Below, in pieces: positions 13,901 through 28,057 of a stretch of 64,000 nt of DNA. Source of the stretch: Dasyornis broadbenti (taxonomy: Eukaryota > Chordata > Aves > Passeriformes > Dasyornithidae). The stretch is from NCBI GenBank assembly GCA_013397935.1, contig VZRN01003162.1, positions 473,228 through 537,227 of the forward strand, written 5' to 3'. The notes under the pieces are model-generated. The model did not search any database, was not told where the DNA came from, and was given only the letters and a program-made list of their open reading frames with translations. The stretch's first letter is position 1. Each line of letters opens with the position of its first letter. The position numbers were made by a program, and so were the translations under genes.

Positions 13901-16900
13901 ATAGAAAGAAGGAAAACAGCAAGATGAAACAGTGATATTTCAGCTTTCAAGCCTTTTATTACAGTCTGTGTGTATTAGTCTCAGTAGGTTTTCATAATAA
14001 GAGTTAATGACAAAACATCCAGCCACCCCTTTAATTTCCTCCTTTGTGTAAAGTTTTAAGATGATTTTCATTCTCTGAAATTTGTTTTCCCGACTTTTCA
14101 TTTCCAAAATTAACATCACTATAATAAAGGATTATACATTTCAGAAAATAACCCCATGCATTGTAATGAAAAAAACTAGATAAATAGAAGTGTACCACAG
14201 GTAAAATTATTTTTTAAAAACACACTAGTTTTGTTTGGAATTCTGGAATCTCTGTGAAATCCTCCAGAATATCAAAAGACATCAACAACTACCCCTGCCA
14301 TGGGTGCCAGCCCTTGCAATATTTCTAGAAGTAAAATTCTTAAATAGTAAGACTCTTTCTTAACTGCTCTAAGTGTCGAGTTGAGAAAAGCCAGTTAAAA
14401 GAATGCTTTGAAAAAAGTGACTGGTAATTCATCTGGAGACAGGACTTTGTTTCAATTGAGTACACATTGCAAAGAATGACAATTAAATTGCTCATTAAAA
14501 AAAGATGATGTTGTACTTTAAACCCACTTATTTTGTAAATCTGTAATGGGAAGGCAAGAATAATTTATTGTTCTTTAAATTATTCTGTGTATTTCTTGTT
14601 CTTATAACTTTGATTTATTAAATTTATTAAATGTAATAGATTTCATTATAGTCAGCTTTTATTTATAACCAAGCAAACTTTTCTGACATTTGCATCCCTT
14701 TACATTCCCATGATAGTATTTCCATCAAATATACTTCCATGTGCTTAGGCTCTTAAAAATATGTATTTTCATTTCATACATCATCCTCACCAATTAGAAG
14801 ACAGAAATAAAACAACCCCTCATTGTAGAAGAGAAGTCATTAGGTACTTTGTACTACTTCATCCTCTCTTCATTTCCTAGCCCCTCCAGCCCTTCTTTCT
14901 CCTCTAATGCACACATTTCTTCTTTATTTCCTGCCATAATCCACCTTTGTTTGATTTTGGTTTTAGGTAGCTTAAGGGATGCAATTTTGATTGCATGGAT
15001 TACATTTTTTCCCTTCAGTTCTGTTGCTAAGGCTAAGTAACAATAAGCATCAAAGCCATTTTATAAGACCATTAGCATTTCAAGTAACTTGGTTCTGGTT
15101 TGTCTCAAACCTTGTTACACCTTTGTTTTAATCACATTTTACAGGTCTCTGGATTGTTCCCATCTCACAGTTGAGGCAACTGTGATATTTTGGAAAAGCA
15201 AAGCTTGAAAGAGAAATAATCACATTTACAAAAATTCTAGGAAGATTATGGACAGCAGTTACAACCCTCCATAGTGCCAAGAAGGACATTGTGCTAAATG
15301 CTGTGCAATGCGAGATTTCTTGGATTATAAAATGCAAGAAATCCCCTTACTTCTACTGACTACCTAAATAAATGCAGCGCATACAGAGTAATCGATGTAA
15401 CAGAACCGTTTATGAATCACAACTGTAAAAAAGGGTTTGCAGAAATGAGGCAACTTCAAACCTGTCATGTTTTTCCTCCTATAGGGAATGCTCTGAGTAC
15501 CATATTGAAAGATGGGATGCAGAAGTCACTTATCAAATTTCAGCTTTTTTAAATGCATCTTTAACTCTTTAACTCATTTTCTCTCTTTTTTTAATTTTTT
15601 TTTTTTCTGTTTTTTCCCCCTATTAATGTTTTCCTTTATCAGTTTGGATGTGGACTAAGAGAAGGAATACCAACTTATTTTCCAAGTAGGAGGTGCATAC
15701 CCCTTATGGTGTAGGAAGTGGGACGTCCATGATGCATCTTGACCTCAGAGCACCCACCAGGTAGGAATTATGGAATCAGTCTGCGTAAAAGTCCTCTCAG
15801 CTCCTCAAAATCTGAAGATTTGTTCATGAAGAATTAAAGAATTATCATTATAGTTGCCTTGGAAAATAAAAGCCCCAAGGCAAACCCAATTCATCCGAAC
15901 AAAGCATCTGAAATCTTCCAGAGATTTTGTTTTAGTCAGTATTTCAATTTAGCAGTTCGCTTCTAATAACATTTTGATTCTCTGTATAATAATGAAAGGA
16001 AGAAATAGGAAAACATATCTTTACAGGAATTCTGGTGAGAGAAAAATAAAATAAAATTTGATAAAATAAAGGAAAAAAATACATATATCTGATGTAAACA
16101 AAACATAGAAAAAGTAAGGTTCTTTTAGGCAGGACAATGTAATTAAATTTTAGCAATAATTAAGACTGAAAATAGTAATTCTTAATTCTTGTACACTGTC
16201 ATTAAAACTTTTAAGGTTTTATTAAATATTTAATCTGTAACTTCTTCAAAGTGACAAATCTGCAGGACAAAGATTGACATGAATATTCCCTACTAATCAT
16301 CCAAGTGCATCATATGCTTTTTCAGATGTATGAGAGAGTGATTAATGTCAGTCAGGTGTCATTCCTACTTTGATGCTGTGGGATGTTCTCTGGGCTATAA
16401 CTGTCTTTCTTTGTGACATCTACTTTACAGCCTATTTGTATTCTATTAGAACATTCTTTTCAATCAGGTTGTAGCTTTTGGCCTTGTAGAAATATAGAAC
16501 AGATCCTCAAGGATATTAGATGAACTGGACAGCCTCAGGGGACTCAAAACATTGAGGCTGAAAGAAATAGTAAGTTCTTTATAAAGTCAAAGCTCAGTTA
16601 AGTATTTTAAGCTTCACTGAATTGATCCTGAACAAATGAGACGTCTTTAAGAGAAATGCTAAGTCCTGTCTCTATAACATCTAATGGATGCAACTATTTA
16701 TTTCTTAGAGAATGCCAAGGAACCAGATACCTGATTTAATTTTTTAATCTGCAGTTATGAAATATATTCTATACAAATTGAGAGCTCTTAGACAGATATT
16801 CCTGTAATAAAACACTTCTCTCTCCAAAGACCACCACATAGTATGTTGAAGGACATATGAAGTTATAAATATGTAGATATACATAGCATGGTAGGGGTGC

Positions 16901-19900
16901 ACAAGACAAAAAATTTGTAGACAGAGCCATGGGATCTTGATGTTTGCATTGATAGCATAGATATTAAAGATTTACATAAGCATACGACAGCATTTACTGA
17001 AATATCCAAAACTCAAATATTTACCCAGTGACATTCCTGATGGTACCCAGTATTGCTTACTGGATGGTAATACATATAGTTACAAGTCTACAGGAAGTTG
17101 CATGGAAAGTAATAGCCACCTTTCCTCTTAAAGATGCTTGCTTTACAATGAGATAAACCATACTTAAGATTCCCTTTGACATGGGCAGTAAAAACCCACC
17201 ATCAACAAAGAGAGGCTAAAGTAATGGCAGCAGTGGCGGCTCTGGGGGCATCTGTGACTTTAAGTAATAAGAAACCCACCCAGACTGAGACAAATTTCAT
17301 TTTAACTGCAAGTCCTGTGACGTTAACATATTTCTTAGAGAAAAAAAAACTCCCTGCTGGAGAAAGTGCAGAGATGTCTTTCTAAGATGTCTTCCCTGTG
17401 ATAACAGACATAATTTTCCAGAGAAAGGCAAAATGACTCATCTGAAAACAAACATGGGAACATGTGCCAGCCACACTTAAAATATGTATAAGAGAATTTG
17501 TAATAAATTTCAGCCTGTCAGACAAATACAAATAAAACTAAGGTAGAACAGGAACTTGGGTGGAATTTTTTTTCTCTTCCATTAATTTTGTTTTGTTTTC
17601 AGTTAAAATCCCTCAGAAATCCTTCCATTAATTTTTTCCCCAGTGTAACAACTATTACATTATCCACTTCTGATTTATAGTTTCAGTAGCTGTGATAACC
17701 TCAGTTCTCTGGTTCCACTTCTTCAGTTTTTCCCTAGATCTTGCAGACAGTGCAGAAGTTTTGTGTGTGTTTTTAAAATGGATTTATACCCTGCAGCAAA
17801 TAAGCACATAGCTAATTATCAGAAGAGTGTAAACCTTTTAGTGTGAACTGAGGAACTATAGCAACATTTAAAAAGGCAAATCAAAGAACAGTATCGAAGA
17901 AAAATATAGCCACTAAGTGACAAAACCACCAAAAATAAGGAAACTCCAAGGGATTTTTGGAAGAATGTGTTTTCTCCACCACTTCTGTGGTAGAAATTCG
18001 ATCTCATCACGTCAGTATGGAAAAAAATATTTTAAGATGATGTTTAAGAAATTTCTATAGCAATGGCGTCCTCTGGGTAAACTCTGTAGCCATTAGATTG
18101 GGATACTTGGAAAACTAAATGGTATTCTTCAGGTTATTTTATTATCATTTACCATGATGTACCTATTTTGGTCTTGCCACATGGTTGTCTCTACCTTTCT
18201 TTCTCATATGACCACATCTTCTGTGGATATTATTCGTAAAACCGTTCAGATTTTCAACTACACACAGTGAAAATTCACCTGTCAAACTCTTTAAAATTGG
18301 TTTTGTCAAGACAAGGGGTCTCTTTAAAAAATCTTACTACTCCATTATTGTCAAAAGGTCTCAGATCTAACTTAAAGATCTCATTTCTCTGTGCAACAAA
18401 TCTTGTCACAACTTGGAAGGAGGGGACTGCAATTTTTATAGAAATTAAATTCCAGAGATACAGACTTTAAAAAACTATACTTGTAACCAAGGCAAAGTCT
18501 AAGATTAATTAATGCGCAGCTAGTGAGTCAGGGGAAGATTTTCATTAGTTCTTAATTCCTTTCCATAGCCCACATACTCCTAAAACTGCTAGACTGGGAA
18601 AAGAAATAAAGCAGATCTCTCATTCTTTTAGCAACTCCTGAAGAATAGAGCTGGTGTATAAAGTGTTAAAGTGATGGAAATTCACTTAAATAATTTTTGA
18701 CTGCTAATAAACTTTTTGATAACATACTCCCTCTGAACTCCCATTGAACACAATTCTGAACTGAATCACACTGTCAAAATTCTCAGAATAATGTTGTGCA
18801 CTGCAGAATCCTTCACAAATAATGATATTTCCATGCCATAAATAACAAGAGTCTTCTAATGTTCGCTGATCAATGAAATGAATTAGATGCCTCATGTATC
18901 AAAATTTACATATACCTCTTCTGGATCACATTGGAAATTCGTATTTAGAGAAGTTCATCCTCCGTGCAGATCAAACTACATTAAACTGGAAAACAGTAAT
19001 ATACTAGAGCTGTGCTATTCAGTGGAAAGCATGGAAGGCAACAGTGAGGTGCTGAGGGGAAGACCAAGTAACATCTAAATATAGGCTGAACATTTTAATT
19101 GGATGAATGGCAGAGTAGCTTTATCATTGTCACTTAAAACAAGAACCACTTCATTCCAATGCCTAAATGAGATGCCGAAAAGTACAGAAAACTAGTCTAA
19201 GCAAACTACTTAAAAGCTGAAAGATGCTTCACATTTTTGCCTTGATTTATTGATTCAGCCAAATATAGATTGAGTGCCTGGTCTGCTGTAATTTCGAATG
19301 AGAAAACACAGTGTCCAATAAACTGAGAAGTTAGTTAAATATATAAAATAAATGTTGTTATACAATTGCATTAACCTAATTTTCCGTTGTGGTTTCATAT
19401 GACCTTTCCACAACAGCTGTCCCTTCTTACATTTCAGTGAAAGAGAAATTGACATCCATAAAACTGGATGCCAAATAAAAACTTAAATTATTAATAATAA
19501 AATGTAACCCATGGTATCAAATCTTATTCTATCATTATAATTAGAAAGGTGTGGTGACATCTAATGGTCTAGAGAAAAGAGATGATTTTTCAAGGAAATA
19601 AAAATTAGGTTACTTCCACTTTTTTGTTCACCATGCTTTTAATTATTTTCCTATTTTAAGTGTTAGAATTAAAACAAGTTTAAGATATATCACTGTATTT
19701 TTATTCAACGATTGCTATCCCAGAAACAGGAACACCTTCCATTATATTTTTTTTTTTTTTGTGCACTTGTATAATTTTAAAAATTAAGCAAAAAATTTAG
19801 GCTGGTAGTTTTCATTTACTATGAAAATCTGAAAAGCATCCACATCGTGTTTTGATAGATACAGTCTCAAAGGCTTGGGGTTTTTTGTTTGTTTGGTAAG

Positions 19901-21529
19901 TTCTAGTTTTTTATGGTATGCTTACTTTCTTTGGAAAACAAGACCCCAGTTCTACTAAGAAAATGCTCATGTTTTGAGCACACCAGTTATCCCTGGTTCA
20001 CATTACAGCCCAGCATTACAACTCAAGATTAAATAGTTCTCCTTATTTTTTAATTCTATAAGATCCAAACTTAAAATAAAGTTTTACTTATTAAAAAATC
20101 CCAACCAAACATAAAACCCCACAAACTTTCCACATCATCTAAACAACTGGAGCTAAAGAAAAATTACTATCACAGATGGATTAAGAGCCTCTACTGATCT
20201 GGTATGTGGGAGATAAAAAATGCAATTGTTGGTGTTCATCTTCTTTTAGTGCTCCTGCTGAAGGCAAAATCAAATAAACCCTGCAGACCACACAGTTACA
20301 CCCACATATTCCAGACTAAATGCAAATGGTCTGTAACTCCTGATTTTAGTAATATTACAGTGTCATCTCTCACGACTTCATTAACTTAAAGAGAAAATCA
20401 GGTTAACATGATTTCTTTAGTTTTAAGAGTAGCTTAAAATTCCTTGTATGAGCTCCCTGATCCTTTTTAACTTTGCAGATAAAGCCTGGCAAACCCTTGC
20501 AGAAACAAGTTACAAAAGAATGAGGAACATTTTTTGTTGAGGTGAAGTGCTGAGGGAAGCTGGAAACCTGCGGTGTGTGAATAGAAAGAGTTCTTGGAAT
20601 AATTTGAGTCTACAAAGATATCAAACTGCTATGAATGGACTGTGGGGGTTCCATGAGTGGGCAGGAAATTAATCACCGGGCTGCAATGATCCTTTTGACA
20701 GCAAGCAACATGGAGTCACCGAGTTATGGGTGGGTTTGTTTCCATATGAGATGATGGGAAGAAACTGGTGTCTCTCAAAGCTCCCACTGCACTATTTTTA
20801 TTCTCTGCTGCAAATAATACCTGCTCTCCACAAGCATCTTGGATGTCAGTGCATGCAAAGATAAGGCAATTCTACCTCATGCAATGGGTTCAACCTACAA
20901 AGAAATACACTCAGAGATAATTGCAGTCATAAATATAGGTACAAAAATATTCCTAGTCTGATTCTCACATGAAATTAACTGGAATCAGATCCTTCCACCT
21001 CTGTGAAATGAATTATGGCAAATACAGAAACATACCTGGTTTGGGGTTTTTTTGAGGTATTTTTTGTTTTGACTTTTCCTGAAGTTAATGAGGATTCAAA
21101 GGTCAAGGTCAGAAACTTAAAACGATTCTGTAAGGATAAAAATTAGACACTTATGTTAAGAACCCTTATTGATTAATTAAAGTAATTTTAAGCACACTGC
21201 AACTTGATACTGCAAGCCTGCCAAAGATAAGGACTACCAGAAACTAGAACATCTCCAGGACACTAAAACTGATCTGTGAATTAAAAATAAAAGTTGGATT
21301 AAAGGAATATACAACTGGTAACAAATTGATGTTCTGGACCATAAGTGCTAATACTACATCTGATCTTGCTGAAGTTTCACAATAACATCTGCTCAATTCA
21401 GTATTTATTTGGAAAAAATGCAGATAGCTTTCTCAGTGGAAGACCAAGGGACTTCAGGGTGTAAAAAGGGATCAGAAAGAAAAAAGGAAAAAAGAAAGAT
21501 CTTCCATCTTTTCTGAGGTCAAGTGGAAC

Positions 21530-21570
21530 TCTAAGAAATGTTCCATTTTCTTCTTAGAACATTTCTTAGA
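21530..21570. repeat. Perfect 14-base inverted repeat
   Basis: TCTAAGAAATGTTC at 21530-21543 is followed, after 13 bases, by its exact reverse complement at 21557-21570. The transcript could form a hairpin on either strand. No transposon ends were recognised. Confidence 0.8.
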
Positions 21571-22017
21571 AATGTGGGGGTTTTTTTCCAAGTGGGGTTG
21601 TTGATCAGGAAAATTAGATACTGTTTGGGGATTTTAGATCTGATCAATTCTTTATGCTTTTTAAAAGGTATCAGCAGGCGCAAGGTCACATTTTGCATTA
21701 TTTATTATCTCAAAAAAAAAGTTTAATTAAATTTCTCAGTTCTTCAGAAGAGGTGTGGAAAATGCTCAAAGCTCAAGGCTATGCTTCAGAGACTATCATT
21801 CAGACAAAGTCCTATGTCTGTTTCACAGTTGTTATAAAAAGATCTGATTTCGATGTCTGTTGCTTCAGTAAAAATCTTTAAACAGCAGCTCTATGATCCT
21901 TCAAAGAACTCTGCCCTGAGACCCATTTAAATCACAATTTTCACTTTTGAATGTGTGCCCTGAAAAGTGTTAGAAAAGAGCAAAATACGTTTGACCTGCA
22001 AGGATCCAAAAATCACT

Positions 22018-22071
22018 TCAAAGTCTCATATGCAAAAAGCAGCAATGTAATAGCACTCTATGAGACTTTGA
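22018..22071. repeat. Perfect 13-base inverted repeat
   Basis: TCAAAGTCTCATA at 22018-22030 and its exact reverse complement at 22059-22071, with a 28-base loop. Confidence 0.8.
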
Positions 22072-25000
22072 GCTGACAAACCAATAAGGTGAATCACCCC
22101 CAGAGATCTCTGACTTGGGGAATGGGTTCAGTGAAACACTGGAGAACTGTGCAGTGTGGAGGAGATCGAAAGTGCATTTGTTATCTATGTCACATCACGC
22201 TATATGGTGCCAGGCTGGGGTAGAAATTAGGAGAGTGGTATTAGTTCTGGGACACACGGCTTGGGACTCCGGGTGGAATGTCACAGGATATTGCTGAGTT
22301 GCTCCAATGACTCAGTGTGCATCACTCTGCCTAAATTTATCAGACTGTCTGGGTTTATAATCAGGCACTGCCCTGCATGACAGAGACATGCCCTAGTCAC
22401 ACTAATCCTCTATATTCATTGCACTCACATCCTAAGGAAGGAAAAGGCCAAGTTCTCAAAGAATTAAAAAAAAAAAAAACCAACAAAAACTAACTCATAA
22501 TAATTCACGTATGAACAATTTCACTTATATGTGCTTCTAGAAAAACAAGGATTTTAAGTTACAAATCCTTTGATGAAGCTCTTGTCTTCACAAGAAAAGT
22601 GCCAAAATACAAGGGTGATTCTTTAATTCATCTTCAAAATACTTTTTCCTTCAAATGATATTCAAATATATTATTCTCTCTCACCAAATCTTTGGAATGA
22701 ATGCTTACATCTGATTGCAGTATAGGGATACAATGAATTACATGCTTCCAGTAACTGACAATAAGAAGACTGAAAGAACTTCCTAATGTACTCATCTGAG
22801 AAGATAAAACATGCTAAATGGTGTCTACACTTACCTACACTTGTGCATATTTGTTTGTACCTTCTGTGTAAACTGTTTTTGAAAAATTATGCTTTCACTG
22901 GAAACTGTGTTATCTTTATTTAATCACTGTCTCATTCTCAATTTGCTTGGAAATATGCTTACGTCATTGTGTCAAAATCAGGCCTAAAACAACTCTGTTT
23001 GAAACAATGTCTAAAAAGTTGGAAAGTCCTGTTTGAGATTGAGGAAATACAAATAAAAAATTATCTTGCTCTGGGAAGTACAAGTGCCATAAAAGTTACT
23101 CTTGACAAGAAATACTGTATTTCACAGTATCTCCACTGGTTTCCTTCAAGGCTCTTGGGACTAATATTCCCTTACTCTTGCTCATTAGTCAGATGAGACA
23201 TTTCATTGACTCAAATATGAGCTTTAATAGCAGTTCACAGGTCACTAATGGGAGTAAATAGTTTAAAACTGTGTCCTTTAGAGAGCTTTAGATAATAAAT
23301 AAAGGCCATTACTGCTATGCTGCTATGTGGAACTAAATACTAGGAAAATTTACATTTTGCTATTAGTTTTAAAGAATATTGCTAATAATTTAATTTTGTC
23401 AACAAAACAAAAATTATGTCTATGTTTATTAAGTGTAGATTTAATAAATAATATTCTGCTTTGTTCAGAGCATGATTTGAAGTTCAGCAAACTCTTAAGT
23501 AAAGCATTCAAGTAAATCTTCAAAAATTTAGTTTCTTCCTCTAGTTTCATGGAGGTCAGATAATCTGCTTTGAGGCTACTTGAGCCCGATGCAATCTCTA
23601 ACTTCTACATTAATGTGAAGAGTCAATTGCTTTTCACGCAGTCAGTGAGAAGAATCAATGTGAAAATACACATTCTATTTTATGCTGTGAAGTAGAATAA
23701 GCGGTTTCCTTAAGCCTTATTCTTGAGTGACTTCCCATAGAAGTCGGATCTATTATATTGATTTGTGAAAATGTCGCGTTAAACTACTTGATCCTACAAA
23801 TACAAGTGTCCGGCGTATACTAGCTGACATCTGCAGTGCCTCTGCTGCAGATTTTCATGTCAACAGCCCGGGGTAGTAGACAGCTCCACCAAAAATAACC
23901 AGGGAATTACAAAAATCCACTGTTAGTCATGTACCCCTGAGCGGTGGCACCTGCTTATTCAAACCCTCCTCCTGCTACACCAACCCACTCCTCTCTGCAT
24001 TAGGCTGGTTAAAAGCAATAACGATGTCAAGGGAACAACTGTGGTGGCTTCCAGCTTGTGCTGAGAAGCAGCAGCCAGGTAACAGCGTCTGTGCAGCATC
24101 AGCCTGAGCAGCTGGAGGAGCTGCATGCTGGCTCCAGCTGCTTGCTGCCCCGGCCAGGTTAGGCTGTTGCTGCTGCAGTAGAAATGGGGCCCTGATTCAC
24201 ATGCCATGCACCAGCCAGGGATTCTTGTCTTCCTGAATATCATTATGTCTTTGCTCATTTGTAACTGGATGGAATTAATTAAATGCCTGGGTAAGGTCCA
24301 CTGGAACTTCCTAATGAGATCCTGTGTTTATTGGCCTTGTCACAGTCAGCAGAGGAAGTTACTAATGACAGGTTTCACCTTCCTTATTCATCTGTATATT
24401 TGTTTTTAGAGGCTTGTTTCAAATCTTTGAAAGAATCTTCCCCTAACTATACTAGATACTAAATTATCTTTTTTATAATTAAAATGACTATATCCAAAGC
24501 AATTAACACTGCTACCACAACAATTATGTTCAACGAATGGTTTTATCCCTTGTTGCTCCTTTCCTACTGTGTTACCTAGCACTGTCTTCTTTTTTTTTAT
24601 GGCAGAGATAGCTTATGCGGCAGTAGAAAACTTATGTTTAGGTCAGAGGAATAATAAAATGCATTATCCCTTTCACCTAATAATTTTTCCTTGCCTCTCT
24701 ATAAGTGAGTTTAAAAATACACTGTTTCTTCTGACTCATAAAATTGGTACTGAGTGCTGATGAGGTGCCCCACCACCACCATGAAAACAGGCACACTGAA
24801 CGTGCTGAACTTTATCTTTGAAATATCTCCTACAAACAATGGATGGTTATCTCTTACAACTGCCACAGACACGAACAGAGTATCTCAAATCTCACTGGAA
24901 AAAGTTTTGATTAGTTATATCCAGATCTCTTTGGGGAATAGTCTGTTTGCTTTTGCACTGCCATTAAAAACTTTGTTATTTGAATTTAGTTGGGTGGTGA

Positions 25001-27899
25001 GTTGGGTATTTCAGCCTTCATAAATATCTGCACTGCCAACATCTTTTGTTTGCATAAATGTTGAGGGGGTCGATTTGAAGAATACCATATGTTTACATCT
25101 GGTTCAACAGCCCATCATTTTGACTGGGTTATTATTATTCCATATACAGAGGGTTTTCTTCAAAGAATATATAGTACAATTTCAAGAGAAAAAATCAAAA
25201 CAACAGTAACTTCAGAGAAATTCCATTAGAAAAATGGATTTATTTTCTCTAGCTGAAAACTGTAACAAAAGAAGTCCGTGCTTGGCTGTAGTACCCCTTT
25301 TATGATCTTTTAGGTTTTTTTAATCTCATAATCTGAGATACTGTTTTAGTAGTATGATAGATAATATTCTTAGACTTCCTAATAAGCAATACAAATTTTA
25401 AGAAAGTACACTGATGCACATTGTGAACTATGATTTTTGTTTTAAAAATGGCTTTGCCACTGTATATACAGTCTTCACCCTCAGTTAAACTTTCAACGGA
25501 CAGGACGACTTCAGCCACAGATGGTTTGCTAAGTTTTTAAACTTGAGATGGTAATTACCTCCTAGATCACCTTCTCTTCCTTGCATTTTCAGTTAATCAC
25601 TACCTACAGATCTGATTTCATTGACATTACTTTAAATCAAGAAATACTCAATCTGGATAGAAATGTCTAGGTACTGCAGTTTTTGAACCAGCAGGAGAAG
25701 TTTCAGTATGACTTCCCATGACTATGTGTTTAATTGGATTTTATTCTTACAGACACTGCTAAATAAAAACTCTAAATAAAATCTTGACTTGTGGATCCTT
25801 ATAAGCAGCATAACAGATAAACTTAAGCTGATCTGCAAAAGATCCCAGGTACAATAATGAGAATAATTTTTCCTATATTCAGGTAGAATTCTTGCTTTCA
25901 TTAAAAGAAAAAAAATGAGTAAGTCATGACTCAAACATCTTCTATTCACACTGCCTTTAAAAATATCTTCAAGCTCCCTGGAGATGAGGGTTTAAAATAA
26001 CACAACAATAATGTCTTGAAAGTTTACTAGGATAACAAAATAAGGTGAAAATAAGAAGAGGGAACTATCTCAGTGCAATAAGAATAAAACAAAGAGAAAA
26101 CATAAAGAATATTCCCAAAACCTAGAAAATTTTACTGATTGTCATATAGAAAATTCCATAAAAGTCATACATTTGAATCTCAGTACAGCAGAAAATAATC
26201 TCTACAGGGTATTATGATAGGGATAACTATCTAGTAAACTTTTTCTCAGATTAATATAAAAAAAGCCCCAAAACAATGAAACCACTTTGTCCATCCTGAG
26301 GGTGGAAAAAATAATACTGGACGCAATCAACAGTGCCACAAACACTATACAAACCACTCACACATGCCTGATCCAGCTAGTATTTATTTTCCACCAAAGT
26401 TAGTTTGCGAGTTAACTTATAACTAAAAGTAAGCAATCCTAAAATGAATATAATTACAATATTTGGTTGCTACATGTTACACAGTGCAGTAATGAAATGA
26501 GAAAATAATCTCACTTTTTAATTAAGATAAATATTTATTTTTGTATTCATTTTATGTAATGGGATCTATTTTTGTTTTCATTTTTTAATACATTAACAAT
26601 TGAAAGTTATTTTCAAACAGCAATTATTAATTTTCTTTAATCTACTTGCCTCATTTACAAATTTGAGCCTTTCTAGGAAAAAGAGCTGTATAAATTCATC
26701 TCATTAACTATACAGTTACTTGTTGAGGAGTCTGATGTTATCTGTAGGTGTTTGAACTAATTGAGGAAAACATCAAAGGGTTCATTGTTTTTATATTTCG
26801 GGCAGACATATCCTAGGTTGTATCTCTAAATATTAAAGCCTATTGAAATCTTTTATTTTTCAGGCTTTTAAATTAGTTTTATAGCATCAAGAATATTAGA
26901 GAAATAATTTTTATTGATTTATTTTCAAGTAAAAAGTATAATTTATCATTTAAAGTTAAGTCAGCCAATATATGCACTGGAAATAAAACAGAAACTTTAG
27001 TGCAGTTCATCGAGACATTATCAGAGATATTGTAGAGAAGGAAGTTAACAGACATATGCAAATAAATTGCTTTAAATACTTAAACAACCAGAACCCCTTG
27101 CACAGATACAAGTAAGCACAAGTACACTCACTGTCTTTTGAAAAGGTTTCTAGTATGTCTAGAAGTGGTATATTTGGTCACTGTCTCTGAACAGTATTGA
27201 TTATTAATTTCTACATAAGAATTAATTTCTAGTCAGAATCATATTACGGTTTAAAAACTGTTTTTACTAGTAGTTAATTCTTTTTCATGAACAACAAAGG
27301 AACAGCTAATTTTTTACAAATGTCTCAGCTTTCACTTGCAAATTAATAATTAGATTGGCTTTTAAAATAATTTTTTGGTCATCTCATATGTAGTGAAGGA
27401 AAAGATATTTCTAAATAAAATTGATTATATACTCTGTATGTGATTATATAAAAATATAAATTATTCAATGGAGTCATATTTTTACATTTTATTCTCATAT
27501 TGTGCATGCTGAAAATTAATTTTTTTTGGTGTCATTCCATCAGAACAATGGAGCTGTATATTGATAGCTACGGATAGAGATGGCAGAAAAACATGAAAAG
27601 TAACGTCACATGGAGTATATCAAAGAGAAAGGTACTGTATGTGGAGAGGGCAAAACGGAAAGAGGATTTTAAAATATTTTCTGTGGCTTTTCAGAGAAGC
27701 TTCTCTTGGAAGACAAATGCTAAAAGCATTTGTAAGAGACTTTAAGAGTAACAAAAACCAGCACGGAAGCAGGAGGTGCGTGGGAGCTCTTCCAGTCTAG
27801 CAGCAAAACAACAGAATGTCAGAGTGCTGAAGCACTCCGTGGGAGCACGTACACCCTTACAGATATAATATACTCAAAAGAAAAGGGCTTTTTTATTAC

Positions 27900-28057
27900 C
27901 TTCATCAGAACCTGAATATGTCCCATGGCTTTTGATGATTTGAAGTACCAGAAGCTCATCACACAAGTCCCACTTGATTCTTTCCATATGGAAGTCTTCA
28001 CATGGGCTTTTTAATTTATACGGCCTACTGCAGTAGCCTCAAGATACAAGAATTGCC
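27900..28057 (-). pseudogene. MALRD1: MALRD1 exon: middle of third MAM domain, in-frame stop
   Basis: The acceptor is ATAATTTAATTTCAG and the donor GTAATA. Two bases complete the previous codon, followed by 52 codons ending in phase 0. The reading is QFLYLEATAVGRIN, a TAA at 28011-28013, then KAHVKTSIWKESSGTC, VMSFWYFKSSKAMGHIQVLMK in the same frame. The stop falls where human MALRD1, as I recall it, has the D of GLRGDKAH. Sequence on both sides is clear MAM core, with the cysteine and SFWY strand intact, so the stop cannot be avoided by moving the exon border. There is no length change. Confidence 0.92.

Larger units (their letters stand above)
6121..27899. other. 21.8-kb intron between the last two visible exons
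   Basis: No exon is expected here, because the flanking exons join in phase 0 in the middle of a MAM domain. It holds a CR1 fragment at about 7743-7990 and two perfect inverted repeats at 21530-21570 and 22018-22071. Slightly GC-richer patches at about 9360-9560, 22080-22340 and 23930-24210 were not recognised. Otherwise it is AT-rich unique sequence. Confidence 0.75.

Noticed and set aside
22115..22297. 60-codon plus-strand open frame in a slightly GC-richer patch
   Set aside because: No motif recognised and no start or splice context; too short to support.
27990..28030. Frame reading KLKSPC at the start of the 27900-28057 exon, which would suggest a frameshift
   Set aside because: The correct frame is fixed by the previous exon (phase 1) and reads QFLYLEATAVGRIN, with a stop and then KAHVKTS, at equal family length. 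The alternative frame is a coincidence.
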